A stretch of DNA of 64,000 bases from NIC37A-2 sp050289625 (GCA_050289625.1 JBNKGC010000001.1:1-64000); one strand, 5' to 3'; shown: positions 43,797 to 52,905, counted from the first letter of the stretch. Made by a program: numbers and translations. The notes: generated from the letters alone by a model not told the origin.

Positions 43797-45170
43797 TCAG
43801 TCGTCGGAGCTGCGACTCTGACCACCCCACTCTTTGAGGCGATACTGAATCGTGCGGCGGCTGACACCGAGGATCTTCGCCGCCTTGGTCGGCGAACCAT
43901 CGACCGCCCGGAGGGTCTCGCAAATGGCGTAACGTTCGATCTCTTCGAGCGTCGCGCCCGGGATCATCAGACGCATGCCATCCGCGGCGCGCCGTGACGA
44001 CGCCGGAATCAGATGAGCGTCGATGGTTTGACGGTCTGTGAGGACCACCGCCTGCTCCACCACGTTCTGGAGTTCTCGGACGTTCCCCGGCCAGGGGTAA
44101 TCCAGGAGCGCCTGGCGGGCCGCGTCGGTGAAGCCGACGACGTCGACTTCGTTCTCTTGAGCTGCCTTTCGAAGAAATTGATCGGCGAGGAGAAGGATGT
44201 CGCTTGGACGAGCGCGGAGGGGCGGTACGTCCAGCGTCACGACGGCGAGGCGGTAATACAGATCCTCGCGAAACCTTCCGTCCTCCACCAGAGCACGCAG
44301 ATCGCGATTGCTCGCTGCCACGATCCGCGTGTCCACGCGCAGCGTTTGGTTGCCCCCCACGCGTTCGAACTCTCGCTCTTGCAAGAAACGCAACAGCTTC
44401 ACTTGCAGGGGTAGGGGAACCTCGGAAATCTCGTCGAGAAACAGGGTTCCTTGATCCGCTTGGAGGAATCGCCCTTCCCGTCGGGTGACCGCGCCCGAGA
44501 AAGCGCCCTTTTCGTGGCCGAAGAGCTCCGATTCCAGCAAGGACTCCGCCAGTGCCGAGCAATTCAAACGCACGAAAGGACCATTTCGTCGCTTCGAGTT
44601 CTGATGCAACGCGGCGGCGATGAGCTCCTTGCCCGTTCCGCTCTCACCGTGGATCAAAATGGTGGCTCGCGTTCCGGCGACGTAGGCGACGCGCTTGAGC
44701 AGCTCCTGCATGCTCGGGTGATTGCCGATGATCGCGTCGAAGCGGGCGAGGGACAGCACCTCCTCGGCTCGGCGACGAAAGTTTTCCGCGCGCTCCGCAC
44801 TGCGCGCCTGCTCTGCGGCGCGATCCACCAATGGCACGAGCTGGGTATCGGTCTGGTCGGCCCGAACGATGCTATCCGTCCCGAAGGAGTCATGTCGCGT
44901 GTCGACTGTCTCGGCCGGTTCGGCGATACCAACCACCTTCATGCCCTCACGGCGAAGCCGGGCATTTTCGATGAACCGATCGCTGGGTCCGCCGCCGCGC
45001 AAATCCACCACCGTGACGTGAGGCTCGAAGCTTTCGACCGCAGCCAGGCCGTCAGCTCCCAGGGGAGCCACTTCCGTTTCGTACCCGGAGCGCGCCAGCG
45101 TTTCTTCGAACGCAGGGGCATCCGACGCTTCGGCTCGGACGACGAGCACCCGGGGCTTCTCTTCAGCCAT
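43797..45170 (-). CDS. Sigma-54-dependent activator with pseudo-receiver
   Basis: A 457-residue NtrC-like regulator. Residues 1-115 form a receiver-like domain with Asp56 (VVDLRGG) but the acidic pair is replaced by VRAE (11-14) and the usual Lys by Arg103, so phosphorylation is doubtful. The AAA+ domain has Walker A HGESGTGKE (174-182), a GAFSGA loop (222-227; usual GAFTGA) that contacts sigma-54, Walker B in GTLFLDEISEVPLP, and sensor regions FREDLYYRL and WPGNVRELQN. The C-terminal Fis-type helix-turn-helix is SPTKAAKILGVSRRTIQYRL. It opens promoters with sigma-54. The ATG at 45170 gives MAEEKPRVLVV; one at 45194 is possible. Upstream small gene ends 60 bases before this start on the same strand. 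Confidence 0.92.
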   Translation of the reverse strand: MAEEKPRVLVVRAEASDAPAFEETLARSGYETEVAPLGADGLAAVESFEPHVTVVDLRGGGPSDRFIENARLRREGMKVVGIAEPAETVDTRHDSFGTDSIVRADQTDTQLVPLVDRAAEQARSAERAENFRRRAEEVLSLARFDAIIGNHPSMQELLKRVAYVAGTRATILIHGESGTGKELIAAALHQNSKRRNGPFVRLNCSALAESLLESELFGHEKGAFSGAVTRREGRFLQADQGTLFLDEISEVPLPLQVKLLRFLQEREFERVGGNQTLRVDTRIVAASNRDLRALVEDGRFREDLYYRLAVVTLDVPPLRARPSDILLLADQFLRKAAQENEVDVVGFTDAARQALLDYPWPGNVRELQNVVEQAVVLTDRQTIDAHLIPASSRRAADGMRLMIPGATLEEIERYAICETLRAVDGSPTKAAKILGVSRRTIQYRLKEWGGQSRSSDD

Positions 45171-45230
45171 CTTCGTCGAGGCCGAGCTTGGCAAATCCCC
45201 GCCTTCGGCGCGAGGGAGACCTCGGGATTT

Positions 45231-45506
45231 TCAGCGGCGTTTCCGCGGGGACTCTTCCTGGCGTTCCGCGCCGCGGGCCGTGTCCTCCGTGAACGCGTCG
45301 ACCACCGCGTCCACCAGGCCCGCATACTCGTCGAGCTCACCGCGGAGCTCAGCGGCCTGAGCACGAACCGCTTCCGGATCCGGAGGGGTCGTGTCGCCCA
45401 GGCGGTTCAGACCGGCGCGCAGGGCGCGGCGCTTTTCCTCGAGCCGTTTCCTGACGACCGAGGGCACGTAGGGCGGCGTCGGGCCCGCGGCGGGGCGCTT
45501 CACCAT
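45231..45506 (-). CDS. Small charged helical protein, unknown
   Basis: A 91-residue protein, basic at the N-terminus and mostly helical: VVRKRLEEKRRALRAGLNRL, AVRAQAAELRGELDEYAGLVD and EDTARGAERQEESPRKRR. Glu/Arg heptads suggest a coiled coil. No family recognised. It lies 60 bases upstream of the sigma-54 activator on the same strand and may be its operon partner, but no shared function is inferred. Divergent from the lipoprotein at 45859. Confidence 0.55.
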   Translation of the reverse strand: MVKRPAAGPTPPYVPSVVRKRLEEKRRALRAGLNRLGDTTPPDPEAVRAQAAELRGELDEYAGLVDAVVDAFTEDTARGAERQEESPRKRR

Positions 45507-45858
45507 GAGAGCACCTCGGCCCTGGCGAGTCGTGGGGTTCGTATTGGGGTTTTGGGATCAGGCATTCCCCTGGCGTCAAGCACTGGTCGTGCCAATCGAA
45601 CGGGGCCTGGGGTCGGCCGGCCCGCCCGCGAGAAGAGGACTCGTCTTTCCCGGGAAGGACGGAGGGGCCCCACCCATCCCCGGGCGTGTTTTCGTGCAGA
45701 ACGTGCGCCCGAGCCCGCGCAAGATCTGCGCTTTCGCGGGCCACAAGGAAGGAGTGGCGACACGGGTCGACTCCCGGGGTGTCTCGGAGTCTCGACCCGA
45801 GCTGTGAGTCTCTGGTCTGAGCTTTCAGCTCCGTTCGCGCGTCGGGGGGGCACCGGTC
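45507..45858. other. 352-base divergent gap with an imperfect hairpin
   Basis: No convincing gene. The only structure I see is an imperfect hairpin, arms CGGGTCGACTCC (45763-45774) and GGAGTCTCGACCCG (45786-45799, two-base bulge), about 60 bases before the rightward lipoprotein start. Confidence 0.4.
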
Positions 45859-47157
45859 GTGCGTTTCGGAAACGAGACGAAGATGAGCCATCTCCTGGGG
45901 GTCGGGTGCCTCGTCGCCGCGTTCCTCTGGGGTGGTGCGAGTTGTGGGGACGGCGACCCTTTGCCGGAAATCGCGGTTCCAATCGGTGGGGCGGCGGGGA
46001 CGGGGACCGGCGGTGCGAATCCGCCGATGGTCCCCTCGGCTCCTGTCGGTCGCCCGCAGGGTGGGGGTTCGGGGGAGTCGGGAGGGCCCGGCGCGGCGGG
46101 GAACTCGAGCGCTGGGACTGCGAATGGGGGGGCGAACTCGAACGCGGGGGCCTCGGGCGAGGCCGGTGGCGAATCTACGGGGGGAACCAGCCCGGAACCG
46201 CCACCACCGCCACCGCCACCGCCACCACCGCCGCCAGTCGCGGATTCCGACGAGATCGAGGTGTGGCATGGGAACGTGCAGACGTTCGGTCCGGGAAACC
46301 CGCAAGTCTGGGCGAATGTCCTCGGACGCGTGTCGTCACGCGTGACGAGCCTTTCGTATCGTTTGAACGGAGGAGCCCTGATTCCCCTGGACGTCGGTCC
46401 CAATGGGACCCGCCTCGCCAAGAGAGGGGACTTCAACATCGAGCTCGACCGCTCCACCCTGCGCCGCCTACCCGACGAGAACGTCGTCGAATTTACTGCG
46501 ACTCTGAGCGACGGAGAGGTGGAGACCGAGGCGATGACCCTTCGCTACCGCGGGGATGGTCGTCCTCTGAGTGGGCTCACGATCGTTTGGAAGGATCTCG
46601 ACACAGTGAGCCGCGCCAACGAGGTAGGAACGATCATCGATGGGCACTTCGCGCTCGATCCGTTCGGAATTCGCACGGTGGAGGCGGGCTACGATCGTTT
46701 GTTGGCGATCGGTGATGCCGGTTGGAGCTCACGACTCGAGGTTCTGGCGGAGGCAATCCTTCACCGTTGGAGTGGCTCAGCGGGTGTTGGCGTCGCCTTC
46801 GGGTGGCAGGGACATGGAGGCACGGCGCGGCCGCGAATCGATTGGCCGCTCGAGGGTCTGGCATGGATCCGCAATGTCGGTACGACGCCCAAGCTGCGCA
46901 TCCTGACCTTTCAGCAGGGGGCTTCGACCGGACCCGAGATCGACCTGCGTCCTCCGGTCACGATCGCCCTACGCGCCCGAAGCGAACCGCTCGGCGACGG
47001 TTCGGCTCGCGTGCTACTCAAACTATGGACTTCCGACGAAGGAGAGCCCGCGGAGTGGATGCACGAGCGTACCGTCCCGGAGCGGAGCGGGTCGGTCTTG
47101 CTCGTGGCACACCTGGCCGAGGTAACCTGGACGCGCGTGGCGGTCACACCCCTGTGA
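45859..47157 (+). CDS. Lipoprotein with Gly/Ser stalk and polyproline tract
   Basis: A 432-residue predicted lipoprotein. Starting at GTG 45859, residues 1-28 form the signal (basic MRFGNETKM, core LLGVGCLVAAFLWG) with lipobox GASC, Cys29; an ATG at 45883 gives a shorter signal without basic residues. Residues about 40-125 are a low-complexity Gly/Ala/Ser/Asn stalk ending in thirteen consecutive prolines. The rest (about 130-432) has beta-rich segments (IEVWHGNVQTFGPGNPQVW, ALRARSEPLGDGSARVLLKLW, LLVAHLAEVTWTRVAV) that might be a lectin- or jelly-roll-like binding domain. No catalytic motif. The stalk would lift the domain away from the membrane. Function unknown. Confidence 0.78.
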   Translation: MRFGNETKMSHLLGVGCLVAAFLWGGASCGDGDPLPEIAVPIGGAAGTGTGGANPPMVPSAPVGRPQGGGSGESGGPGAAGNSSAGTANGGANSNAGASGEAGGESTGGTSPEPPPPPPPPPPPPPVADSDEIEVWHGNVQTFGPGNPQVWANVLGRVSSRVTSLSYRLNGGALIPLDVGPNGTRLAKRGDFNIELDRSTLRRLPDENVVEFTATLSDGEVETEAMTLRYRGDGRPLSGLTIVWKDLDTVSRANEVGTIIDGHFALDPFGIRTVEAGYDRLLAIGDAGWSSRLEVLAEAILHRWSGSAGVGVAFGWQGHGGTARPRIDWPLEGLAWIRNVGTTPKLRILTFQQGASTGPEIDLRPPVTIALRARSEPLGDGSARVLLKLWTSDEGEPAEWMHERTVPERSGSVLLVAHLAEVTWTRVAVTPL

Positions 47158-47281
47158 AATCCATCTCCCGGTAGGGTTGCGGCTGCAATGCGGTGGCCAG
47201 GAGATCAACGGGAAGCGTTGAGGGAGGGCCCCCGGCGCCGTGCTTGACGGACCCGCTGGGGCTCGTTAGGCCGCCCCCCTC

Positions 47282-47953
47282 GTGGGTGCTTTCTCCGGCT
47301 CGATTTCCGTCACCAAGTTCTTCGTCCACGGCGAGCTGCCGGAAGAGCTCCGAACCGCCTTCATGCGGCGCATCAAGTTGCGCGCGTTTCGACCACTCGT
47401 CGTGGAGGAGGACGCTGACGAACGCTACGGCTGGTGCGTCATGGGCGAGCCACTCGACGGGGTCTTGGGTCACGAGACGGTTTTCTACAATTCGTACGTG
47501 AACCTCGGGTTTCGCCTCGACCGCTGGCGGTTCCCCAAGGCGGTCTTGAAGGCCGAGCTCGCGCGAGCTGAGCAGGAGCGCCTGGCCGCGCTGGATCGAG
47601 AGCGTCTGTCGCGGGCGGAGAAGCAGGAACTGCGCGACCGCATCAAGATCGCCCTCAAGCGCAAGGCGCTGCCCTCCATGCAGCACTTCGACTTTTCTTG
47701 GAACCTGGAGACGGGCGAGGCCTTCTTCTGGAGTCAGACTCCGTCGATTCATGAACGACTCACCGAACTGTTCGAATTGACCTTCAAGCTGGAACTAGTG
47801 GCGAGTAGTCCTTGGATTGCGGCGGTCGAGCTCGAGCTGGGTCCTCGCGCGGAGGATGCTCTCGGCCGCGTCCAACCCACTGCGTTGCACACTGCGAAGC
47901 TGCTTGCCCTCCCTGAAGGCTCGGGGACCTCATCCAAGGTCGGGGAGGACTGA
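47282..47953 (+). CDS. RdgC-like protein, first of a pair
   Basis: A 223-residue cytosolic protein starting at a GTG. It resembles the N-terminal and middle parts of the recombination-associated protein RdgC: RIKLRAFRPLVVEEDADERYGW (RdgC KAL..RAF.P...GW), then LKAELARAEQERLAALDRERLSRAEKQELRDRIKIALKRKALPSM, matching the RdgC helical segment before LLPRAF, and a C-terminal strand-helix HFDFSWNLETGEAFFWSQTPSIHERLTELFELTF. RdgC rings bind double-stranded DNA and limit RecA activity. The protein is shorter than the roughly 300-residue RdgC, and the next gene, one base downstream, might supply the rest. Family call is by eye. Confidence 0.6.
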   Translation: MGAFSGSISVTKFFVHGELPEELRTAFMRRIKLRAFRPLVVEEDADERYGWCVMGEPLDGVLGHETVFYNSYVNLGFRLDRWRFPKAVLKAELARAEQERLAALDRERLSRAEKQELRDRIKIALKRKALPSMQHFDFSWNLETGEAFFWSQTPSIHERLTELFELTFKLELVASSPWIAAVELELGPRAEDALGRVQPTALHTAKLLALPEGSGTSSKVGED

Positions 47954-47954
47954 A

Positions 47955-48521
47955 ATGGATCGCGTTGCGCGAATCGAGACCACGCGCTTTCTAGGCAGCG
48001 AGTTCCTGGCGTTCCTCTGGTTCAAGAGCGAAATCCAAGCCGACGGCTTCCCGATGGGCGAGCACGGAAAGGTCGAGATGTGGCTGGAGACGGCGCTGTC
48101 GCTCACCAGCCTCCTCGACCCGGGGGAAAAGATCAGTCTCAAGGGGGCCGCACCGAGCAGCACGCCGGAGGCGAGCTCGGCGCTGCGGCAGGGCAAGCTC
48201 CCCGAGCGCGCTACCATTCGGCTTGCGGTGGGCGACGACGAGTACGGGTTTTCGTTTCACGGGCCGAAGTTCGCACTCTCGGGGGTTTCGCTCCCCGAGG
48301 TGCTCGTCGAAGAGAGCGACGAGGCGTTCTACGAGAGGATGCGGCTTCTGGAGCAGCTGGATGCCATCGTGACCGATTTGTATCGGGAATTCCTCGCGAT
48401 TCGGCTTTCTGCCCTGTGGCACGACGAACTGGTCCCGGCGTTGCGCGACTGGGTAAAAGGCAAGGCCACGTTGACCTCCCGATCGTACCAGGGCCTCTTG
48501 GGCCGCGCGCAGCGTCTCTGA
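47955..48521 (+). CDS. RdgC-partner-like protein, second of a pair
   Basis: A 188-residue cytosolic protein whose ATG starts one base after the stop of the RdgC-like gene, with GGAGG seven bases upstream. The start FLGSEFLAFLWFKSEIQADGFP, then KVEMWLETALSLTS, IRLAVGDDEYGFSFHGPKFALSG and DAIVTDLYREFLAIRLSALW, is compatible with a separate domain reminiscent of the C-terminal part seen in some longer deltaproteobacterial RdgC proteins. That link is a memory-based guess. With the preceding gene it forms a tight two-gene operon. No other function recognised. Confidence 0.7.
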   Translation: MDRVARIETTRFLGSEFLAFLWFKSEIQADGFPMGEHGKVEMWLETALSLTSLLDPGEKISLKGAAPSSTPEASSALRQGKLPERATIRLAVGDDEYGFSFHGPKFALSGVSLPEVLVEESDEAFYERMRLLEQLDAIVTDLYREFLAIRLSALWHDELVPALRDWVKGKATLTSRSYQGLLGRAQRL

Positions 48522-48641
48522 GTGGACCCAGCGCAGCGCGCTCGCGCCGCTGGGCGGGACGGAGCTGCGGCGGATGAGGTGCCGCACGTTCCTCCGTACG
48601 GAGACCTTGCGCTCGCAGTGCACCGGACCCATGGTGCGAAA

Positions 48642-49307
48642 ATGGCGATTTCGGTGGTGACGGGGGCGAATCGTGGCATTGGTTTGGCGCTCACTCGACT
48701 GCTCGCCGATCGCGGCGCCCAAGTGGTGGCGGCGTGTCGAAAGCCATCGAAGGAGCTCGAGTCCCTCGGGGTCGAAGTCGTGAGTGGGGTTGACGTGAAA
48801 GACCCGAAGGGCATCCTGCTCTTGACCGAGGCGGTTGGTGAGCGACCGGTCGAGCTCCTCATCAACAACGCAGGGATCCTCATTTGGGGGGATACGCTGG
48901 CGGAGCCGAAATTCGACGGCATGCTCGAGCAATTCGAGGTGAATGCATTGGGGCCGCTGCGTGTGACCTCGGCCCTGCAGAAGAATCTCGGAGCGGGATC
49001 CAAAGTGGCGTTCATCACGAGTCGCATGGGCTCGATCGCAGACAACACCTCGGGTGGCCACTACGGATATCGGATGAGCAAGGCGGCTTTGAACATCGCT
49101 GCCGTGTCGATTGCGCGCGATCTGCACGACGCGGGCGTGTCCGTGATCATTCTTCATCCCGGCATGGTGAAAACGGACATGATCGGGGGACGGGGCGAAT
49201 TCGAGCCCGAAGAAGCTGCCCGGGGATTGCTTGCTCGGATTGACGAGCTGACGCTCGACAGCACGGGTTCGTTCCTCCACCAAAAGGGTGAAGAGCTTCC
49301 CTGGTGA
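48642..49307 (+). CDS. Short-chain dehydrogenase/reductase
   Basis: A 221-residue SDR. The Rossmann glycine motif is VTGANRGIGLAL near the N-terminus, NNAGILIWGD the second, and the catalytic triad is in FITSRMGSIADNTSGG with Ser, then YGYRMSKAAL with Tyr and Lys. The substrate is unknown; shape resembles short carbonyl or ketoacyl reductases that use NADP(H). The ATG at 48642 is the only sensible start; a longer frame from 48522 gives a poor N-terminus. It follows the RdgC-like pair after 120 bases on the same strand, without functional link. Confidence 0.9.
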   Translation: MAISVVTGANRGIGLALTRLLADRGAQVVAACRKPSKELESLGVEVVSGVDVKDPKGILLLTEAVGERPVELLINNAGILIWGDTLAEPKFDGMLEQFEVNALGPLRVTSALQKNLGAGSKVAFITSRMGSIADNTSGGHYGYRMSKAALNIAAVSIARDLHDAGVSVIILHPGMVKTDMIGGRGEFEPEEAARGLLARIDELTLDSTGSFLHQKGEELPW

Positions 49308-49318
49308 CACCCCAGCGT

Positions 49319-49374
49319 GACACCCCGAAGGTGAGTCACGGAAGGCCGACACCCCGAAGTGTAAGACACGGAAG
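49319..49374 (+). repeat. Two 27-29-bp direct repeats
   Basis: GACACCCCGAAG followed by a related tail occurs at 49319-49347 and 49348-49374; a partial third copy precedes at 49306. They directly follow the SDR stop and are not within any recognisable gene. Confidence 0.75.
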
Positions 49375-49430
49375 CACACGGCGAACTGCGCGGCGAACAA
49401 CGCGGCGCGGCGAACGCAGATCGATGAACG

Positions 49431-49494
49431 CTGCACGGCGATGCGGCTGCACGGCGATGCGGCTCGACGGCGATGCGGCTGCACGGCGGAGCCA
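49431..49494 (+). repeat. 16-bp tandem repeat, four copies
   Basis: CTGCACGGCGATGCGG is repeated at 49431-49446, 49447-49462 (identical), 49463-49478 (CTCGACGGCGATGCGG) and 49479-49494 (degenerate). It lies in the 239-base gap before the 49547 lipoprotein. No ORF makes sense across it. Confidence 0.85.
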
Positions 49495-49546
49495 CGTAGC
49501 GGGTGACTCGGGACGCTCGGCTTGGTAGTAGCCTGGGTTGGCCGAC

Positions 49547-51583
49547 ATGCGCTCTTTCCCTTCAATGTTTCCGCCCGGTTCGTTAACCTCGTCCGTTTCG
49601 CGGGGGGCTCTCGGTGCTTTGGTGTTGGCTTTTGCAACCGCTTGCGGCGGCCAGAAGCCGGCCGAGGCTCCGCTGAGCTCCGCGACCGATCCGGGACGAA
49701 TCCAAGGGCCGGCAACGAACGTGCCCCGGATGCGCGAGCCTGAGGGGCTCGTCTTCGTCGCACGAATCAAGAGCTACAAGGAGCTGTTCGGTCTCTCCGA
49801 GACGCCTCCGGCGCTGAAGGCGCTCCTCGAAGAGGAGGCGACCAAGCACGAACGGGCGCGCGCCGTCATGTGGGACGAGTCGTTCGAGCTCGCCGTCCTG
49901 TACGATCCGGATGCTGCGGAGGGGCCGGGCGAGTTCGAGCGCTTTCGGGTCGCAGTTTCGATGCCGATCAATCGATTCGACGAGACGTTGCTCGACGAGG
50001 ACGAACGGACGAAGCTCTCTGACGACGCTTACGCCAACGACGACTGCGTCCTTGCGCGTTCGCTTGGACCCTCGCCTGCCCGTTTGGTGTGCGGCGATGG
50101 GGCGCAAGGTGACGGTCGCCTGTATCGCTACATGGCGCGAGGGCTCCCGGTCACACCGTTGGTGGATGCACCGCTCTACGCAGAACTGCGATTCGAACCG
50201 TTTCGCGACGAGCTCCTCGAACTCGGTCGAAAGCTTCGCAGCTCACGGCGTGAGCTCGAACGAGAGTCTCCAATCGCGGGGGGACGGCTCCAGGACGCGC
50301 TGCTCGAGGTCTACGATTCCTTCGTGGAGGAAGTCGACGTCTGGGCGCGTTCGGTGGACAAGGTGAGCATTCTGGGTTGGCGCTCCCCGAGCGACACGCT
50401 GGAGCTATCCGTGCGCCTGGCAACGCGGGATCCGCAACCATTCCTCATGGCGGCGACCCAGCGCGCGGCTCGGGGAAAATCGGGCCCGCCTACCGACTTT
50501 TTTCGATTGCCTCTCGATGCCACCGGCGCTGGCTTTTCTCATGGTTTCCTCGAGCGCGACGTTCGCGTCATGCAGAGGCCCATCGAGGGCCTTTGGAAAG
50601 CTGTCGAAGAAGAATTGAAGCCCTTCCTGAGCAATCCCGGCCTCGCGTCGCTCGTACCGGGCGGGACTTTCGAGCAGGTGGCCGCCCTCGTGAACTCACG
50701 TTGTTGGCAGGCCTCCCACTTGGTGTGGGCGGCAGGTGACTTGGAAAGTGGCTCGGACGTCGGGTCATCGCCCGACGACTTGGTCCGTAACTATCTCGGT
50801 TGGGGGCTGGCAGGAATGCCACGAGCGGCGCGCTGCGGAGCTCTCCTCACCGAACTCCTCGATTGGGGGCTCGGCGTGTACGACCGTTACGGGGAGAGCG
50901 CCGGCATGAAGCCCGAAGGCCTGCGGCTCGCAAAGGGAAAGGCTCTGCCCGCACTGGGACCTGGAGCCAGTGTATACGAGCTCAGCGTGTCGCCCGATCT
51001 GTTGAACGACGCGTTCGCTTCCGAACTCGAGGACATGGCCGCGGCATGGGGGGCGAGCATGAAGGGGGAAGACGATGCCCCGGAGAGCCCCCAAATCAAG
51101 AAGGCTTTCGACCTCTACCTGTTCGTGGTTTCCGACCAGACGACGGATTGGTTCGGCTATGGCACGGACCGGAAGGCCCTCGAGCGGAGGATGCAGGCGC
51201 TCCGTGAGAGCAAGCCCGACGCGGGATGGCGGAGTAAGAAGGAGCTCGCACCGCTCCTGCAACCGCAACTGACCAGAGGGGCTTTCGAGACCGTGCCTCG
51301 ACCGTCGGCGTTGGACCCGTGGCCCGCGAAGGTGATGGACGCGGTCGAGATGGTCCCTGAAGGGTTCTTTGGTTCGCCTGTGGTCTGGACGACGGGTGTG
51401 AAGCGCGAGGGTCGACGCATGAGCTACGACATGAGGTTCACTGTCCCGACCTCCATGCTTCGGGCCGTGCGCGAAATCTTCGGATGGGAAGTCGAGCGCT
51501 TCCGAAGCATCGGGGCCGCGCTGAAGGAGGCTGACCCGGAGGTCCTCGAGGGGCCCGTGGGCATCATCGAAAAGGTGCGCTGA
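49547..51583 (+). CDS. Large lipoprotein of unknown function
   Basis: A 678-residue predicted lipoprotein: signal with RG before LGALVLAFATAC, lipobox Cys33, then a Pro/Ala/Ser linker. The body (about 65-678) is alternating charged helices and beta segments (ELRFEPFRDELLELGRKLRS, LELSVRLATRDPQPFLM, VYELSVSPDLLNDAFASELED, PEGFFGSPVVWTTGVKREG). No catalytic motif or known fold recognised. The repeat-like use of DPQPF/VRLAT may reflect two similar halves, not proven. The ATG at 49547 is preceded by a TTG (49538). Neighbours give no hint. Confidence 0.78.
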   Translation: MRSFPSMFPPGSLTSSVSRGALGALVLAFATACGGQKPAEAPLSSATDPGRIQGPATNVPRMREPEGLVFVARIKSYKELFGLSETPPALKALLEEEATKHERARAVMWDESFELAVLYDPDAAEGPGEFERFRVAVSMPINRFDETLLDEDERTKLSDDAYANDDCVLARSLGPSPARLVCGDGAQGDGRLYRYMARGLPVTPLVDAPLYAELRFEPFRDELLELGRKLRSSRRELERESPIAGGRLQDALLEVYDSFVEEVDVWARSVDKVSILGWRSPSDTLELSVRLATRDPQPFLMAATQRAARGKSGPPTDFFRLPLDATGAGFSHGFLERDVRVMQRPIEGLWKAVEEELKPFLSNPGLASLVPGGTFEQVAALVNSRCWQASHLVWAAGDLESGSDVGSSPDDLVRNYLGWGLAGMPRAARCGALLTELLDWGLGVYDRYGESAGMKPEGLRLAKGKALPALGPGASVYELSVSPDLLNDAFASELEDMAAAWGASMKGEDDAPESPQIKKAFDLYLFVVSDQTTDWFGYGTDRKALERRMQALRESKPDAGWRSKKELAPLLQPQLTRGAFETVPRPSALDPWPAKVMDAVEMVPEGFFGSPVVWTTGVKREGRRMSYDMRFTVPTSMLRAVREIFGWEVERFRSIGAALKEADPEVLEGPVGIIEKVR

Positions 51584-51695
51584 ACGCCTCAGCGCTCGAG
51601 CAACCAGTCGACCGCGACATCGACGAACTTCCAAGCACCCTCCGGTGTGGCGCAATTGATGCTGCGACGAGGCCTTCGCGCACTCGGAGGGATCC

Positions 51696-52829
51696 TCACT
51701 CTGCGGTAGGAACTTGTCGCGCATAGCGCGATTTCAGCCCGAGGAAGATCCCTTCGTAGTAGCGGTGGCTCAGAGTTGCCAGCAAAATCCCGATGGCGAG
51801 CGTGGCGAAGAAGGAGAGGATTGGATCGTCCAATCCGAAGCGCTCGAGGAGGCGTACCCCCGCGCCGCGAGCGAGCATGTGAAATAGGTACAGCCCATAG
51901 CTGACGATGCCGATGTGCCGGAGGAGCGGGTGAGTGAGCGCGCGGCGAAGCGAATGGTCTTCGCGAATCACGGCGCACACCACAACGAGGGACAGCGCGA
52001 GGTAGGCGAGGCTACGGGGGATGTCGTAGGAGACCATGCTCGCGAGTGCCAGACCCGAGGCCACCCAGATCGCATGGCGTCGGCCGAACACGGCATGCAT
52101 CCAGACGAACGTTTCGCGCCGATGAAGCAGGTGCGCCGCCAAGACTCCGAAGAAGATGGCCGTGGCGAACTTGGAAGCCAGGCGAGTGGCGAGCGGTTCG
52201 CTCGACTCGTTCCACGAACTCAAGACACCCTCCTGAACGCCGATGGTGACCACGACCAAGCCGGTCATCACGAGCGCACTCAGGGTGGGCCGGAGCCACT
52301 TTTCCACAGCGGGCCACACGAGATAGAACTGTTCCTCCACCGCGAGCGACCACGCGAAGTAGAAGATCACGCGGTTACCCTCCGATGACACGAAGTAGTT
52401 GCTCGTGTAGGTGGCGAAGTAGGGGAGGTTCTCGAAGAACGCCTCCCCGGCGCTGCTTCGGCGTTCGGTCGCGAAGACGAGAACCGCGTACAGACCGAGA
52501 ACCGTGTAGTAGAGCGGAAATATCCTCAGGGTCCGCCTCGCGTAAAACCGGCGAAGGGACACGTCCCCGAATGTCTCTTTCTCTCTCAGGAGCAGGGTCG
52601 TGATCAAAAAGCCGCTGATGGCGAAGAACAGCGTGACGCCATGCTCGCCGTGACGGAGAAGGGGAATTTCGGGGAATGCCCTCGACGCCGTGTGATGGAA
52701 AATCACCGCGAGGATGGCCACCCCGCGCAGCCCATCGAGGGAGCCGAATCGCGACTGCTGCCGGAACCGAGCATGGGCTTCCGATTCGCTCAGCTCGACC
52801 GAATCGGCGCTGATTTCGGGTTGAACCAC
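51696..52829 (-). CDS. Acyltransferase-3 family membrane protein
   Basis: A 377-residue membrane protein with about ten helices. It opens with the family motif RFGSLDGLRGVAILAVIFHHTASRAFP, with the His in FFH-type position, and has SLRRFYARRTLRIFPLYY, IFYFAWSLAVEEQFYLVWP (the E-E-x-F-Y-L motif), and a C-terminal SHRYYEG. Acyltransferase-3 proteins transfer acetyl or other acyl groups to periplasmic sugars of O-antigen, exopolysaccharide or peptidoglycan. The acceptor is unknown. Start is a GTG at 52829. No glycosyltransferases adjoin. Confidence 0.92.
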   Translation of the reverse strand: MVQPEISADSVELSESEAHARFRQQSRFGSLDGLRGVAILAVIFHHTASRAFPEIPLLRHGEHGVTLFFAISGFLITTLLLREKETFGDVSLRRFYARRTLRIFPLYYTVLGLYAVLVFATERRSSAGEAFFENLPYFATYTSNYFVSSEGNRVIFYFAWSLAVEEQFYLVWPAVEKWLRPTLSALVMTGLVVVTIGVQEGVLSSWNESSEPLATRLASKFATAIFFGVLAAHLLHRRETFVWMHAVFGRRHAIWVASGLALASMVSYDIPRSLAYLALSLVVVCAVIREDHSLRRALTHPLLRHIGIVSYGLYLFHMLARGAGVRLLERFGLDDPILSFFATLAIGILLATLSHRYYEGIFLGLKSRYARQVPTAE

Positions 52830-52905
52830 ACCACGGTTACGGCGGCCTGACCCAGGGCCTTCAGGGGTGCTGGCAGGAACCAGGATGGCAGGCTAACTTC
52901 CGACG

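Noticed and set aside
45505..45807. 100-codon plus-strand open frame in the divergent gap
   Set aside because: No signal peptide or family, overlaps the small helical gene antisense by a few bases, Pro/Arg-rich; not enough support.
46199..46236. Intergenic microsatellite
   Set aside because: The CCA/CCG run is in frame and codes the polyproline tract of the stalked lipoprotein.
44451..46715. A 754-codon open frame on the plus strand
   Set aside because: Crosses the sigma-54 activator antisense and the start of a lipoprotein in another frame; no domain and no sensible start.
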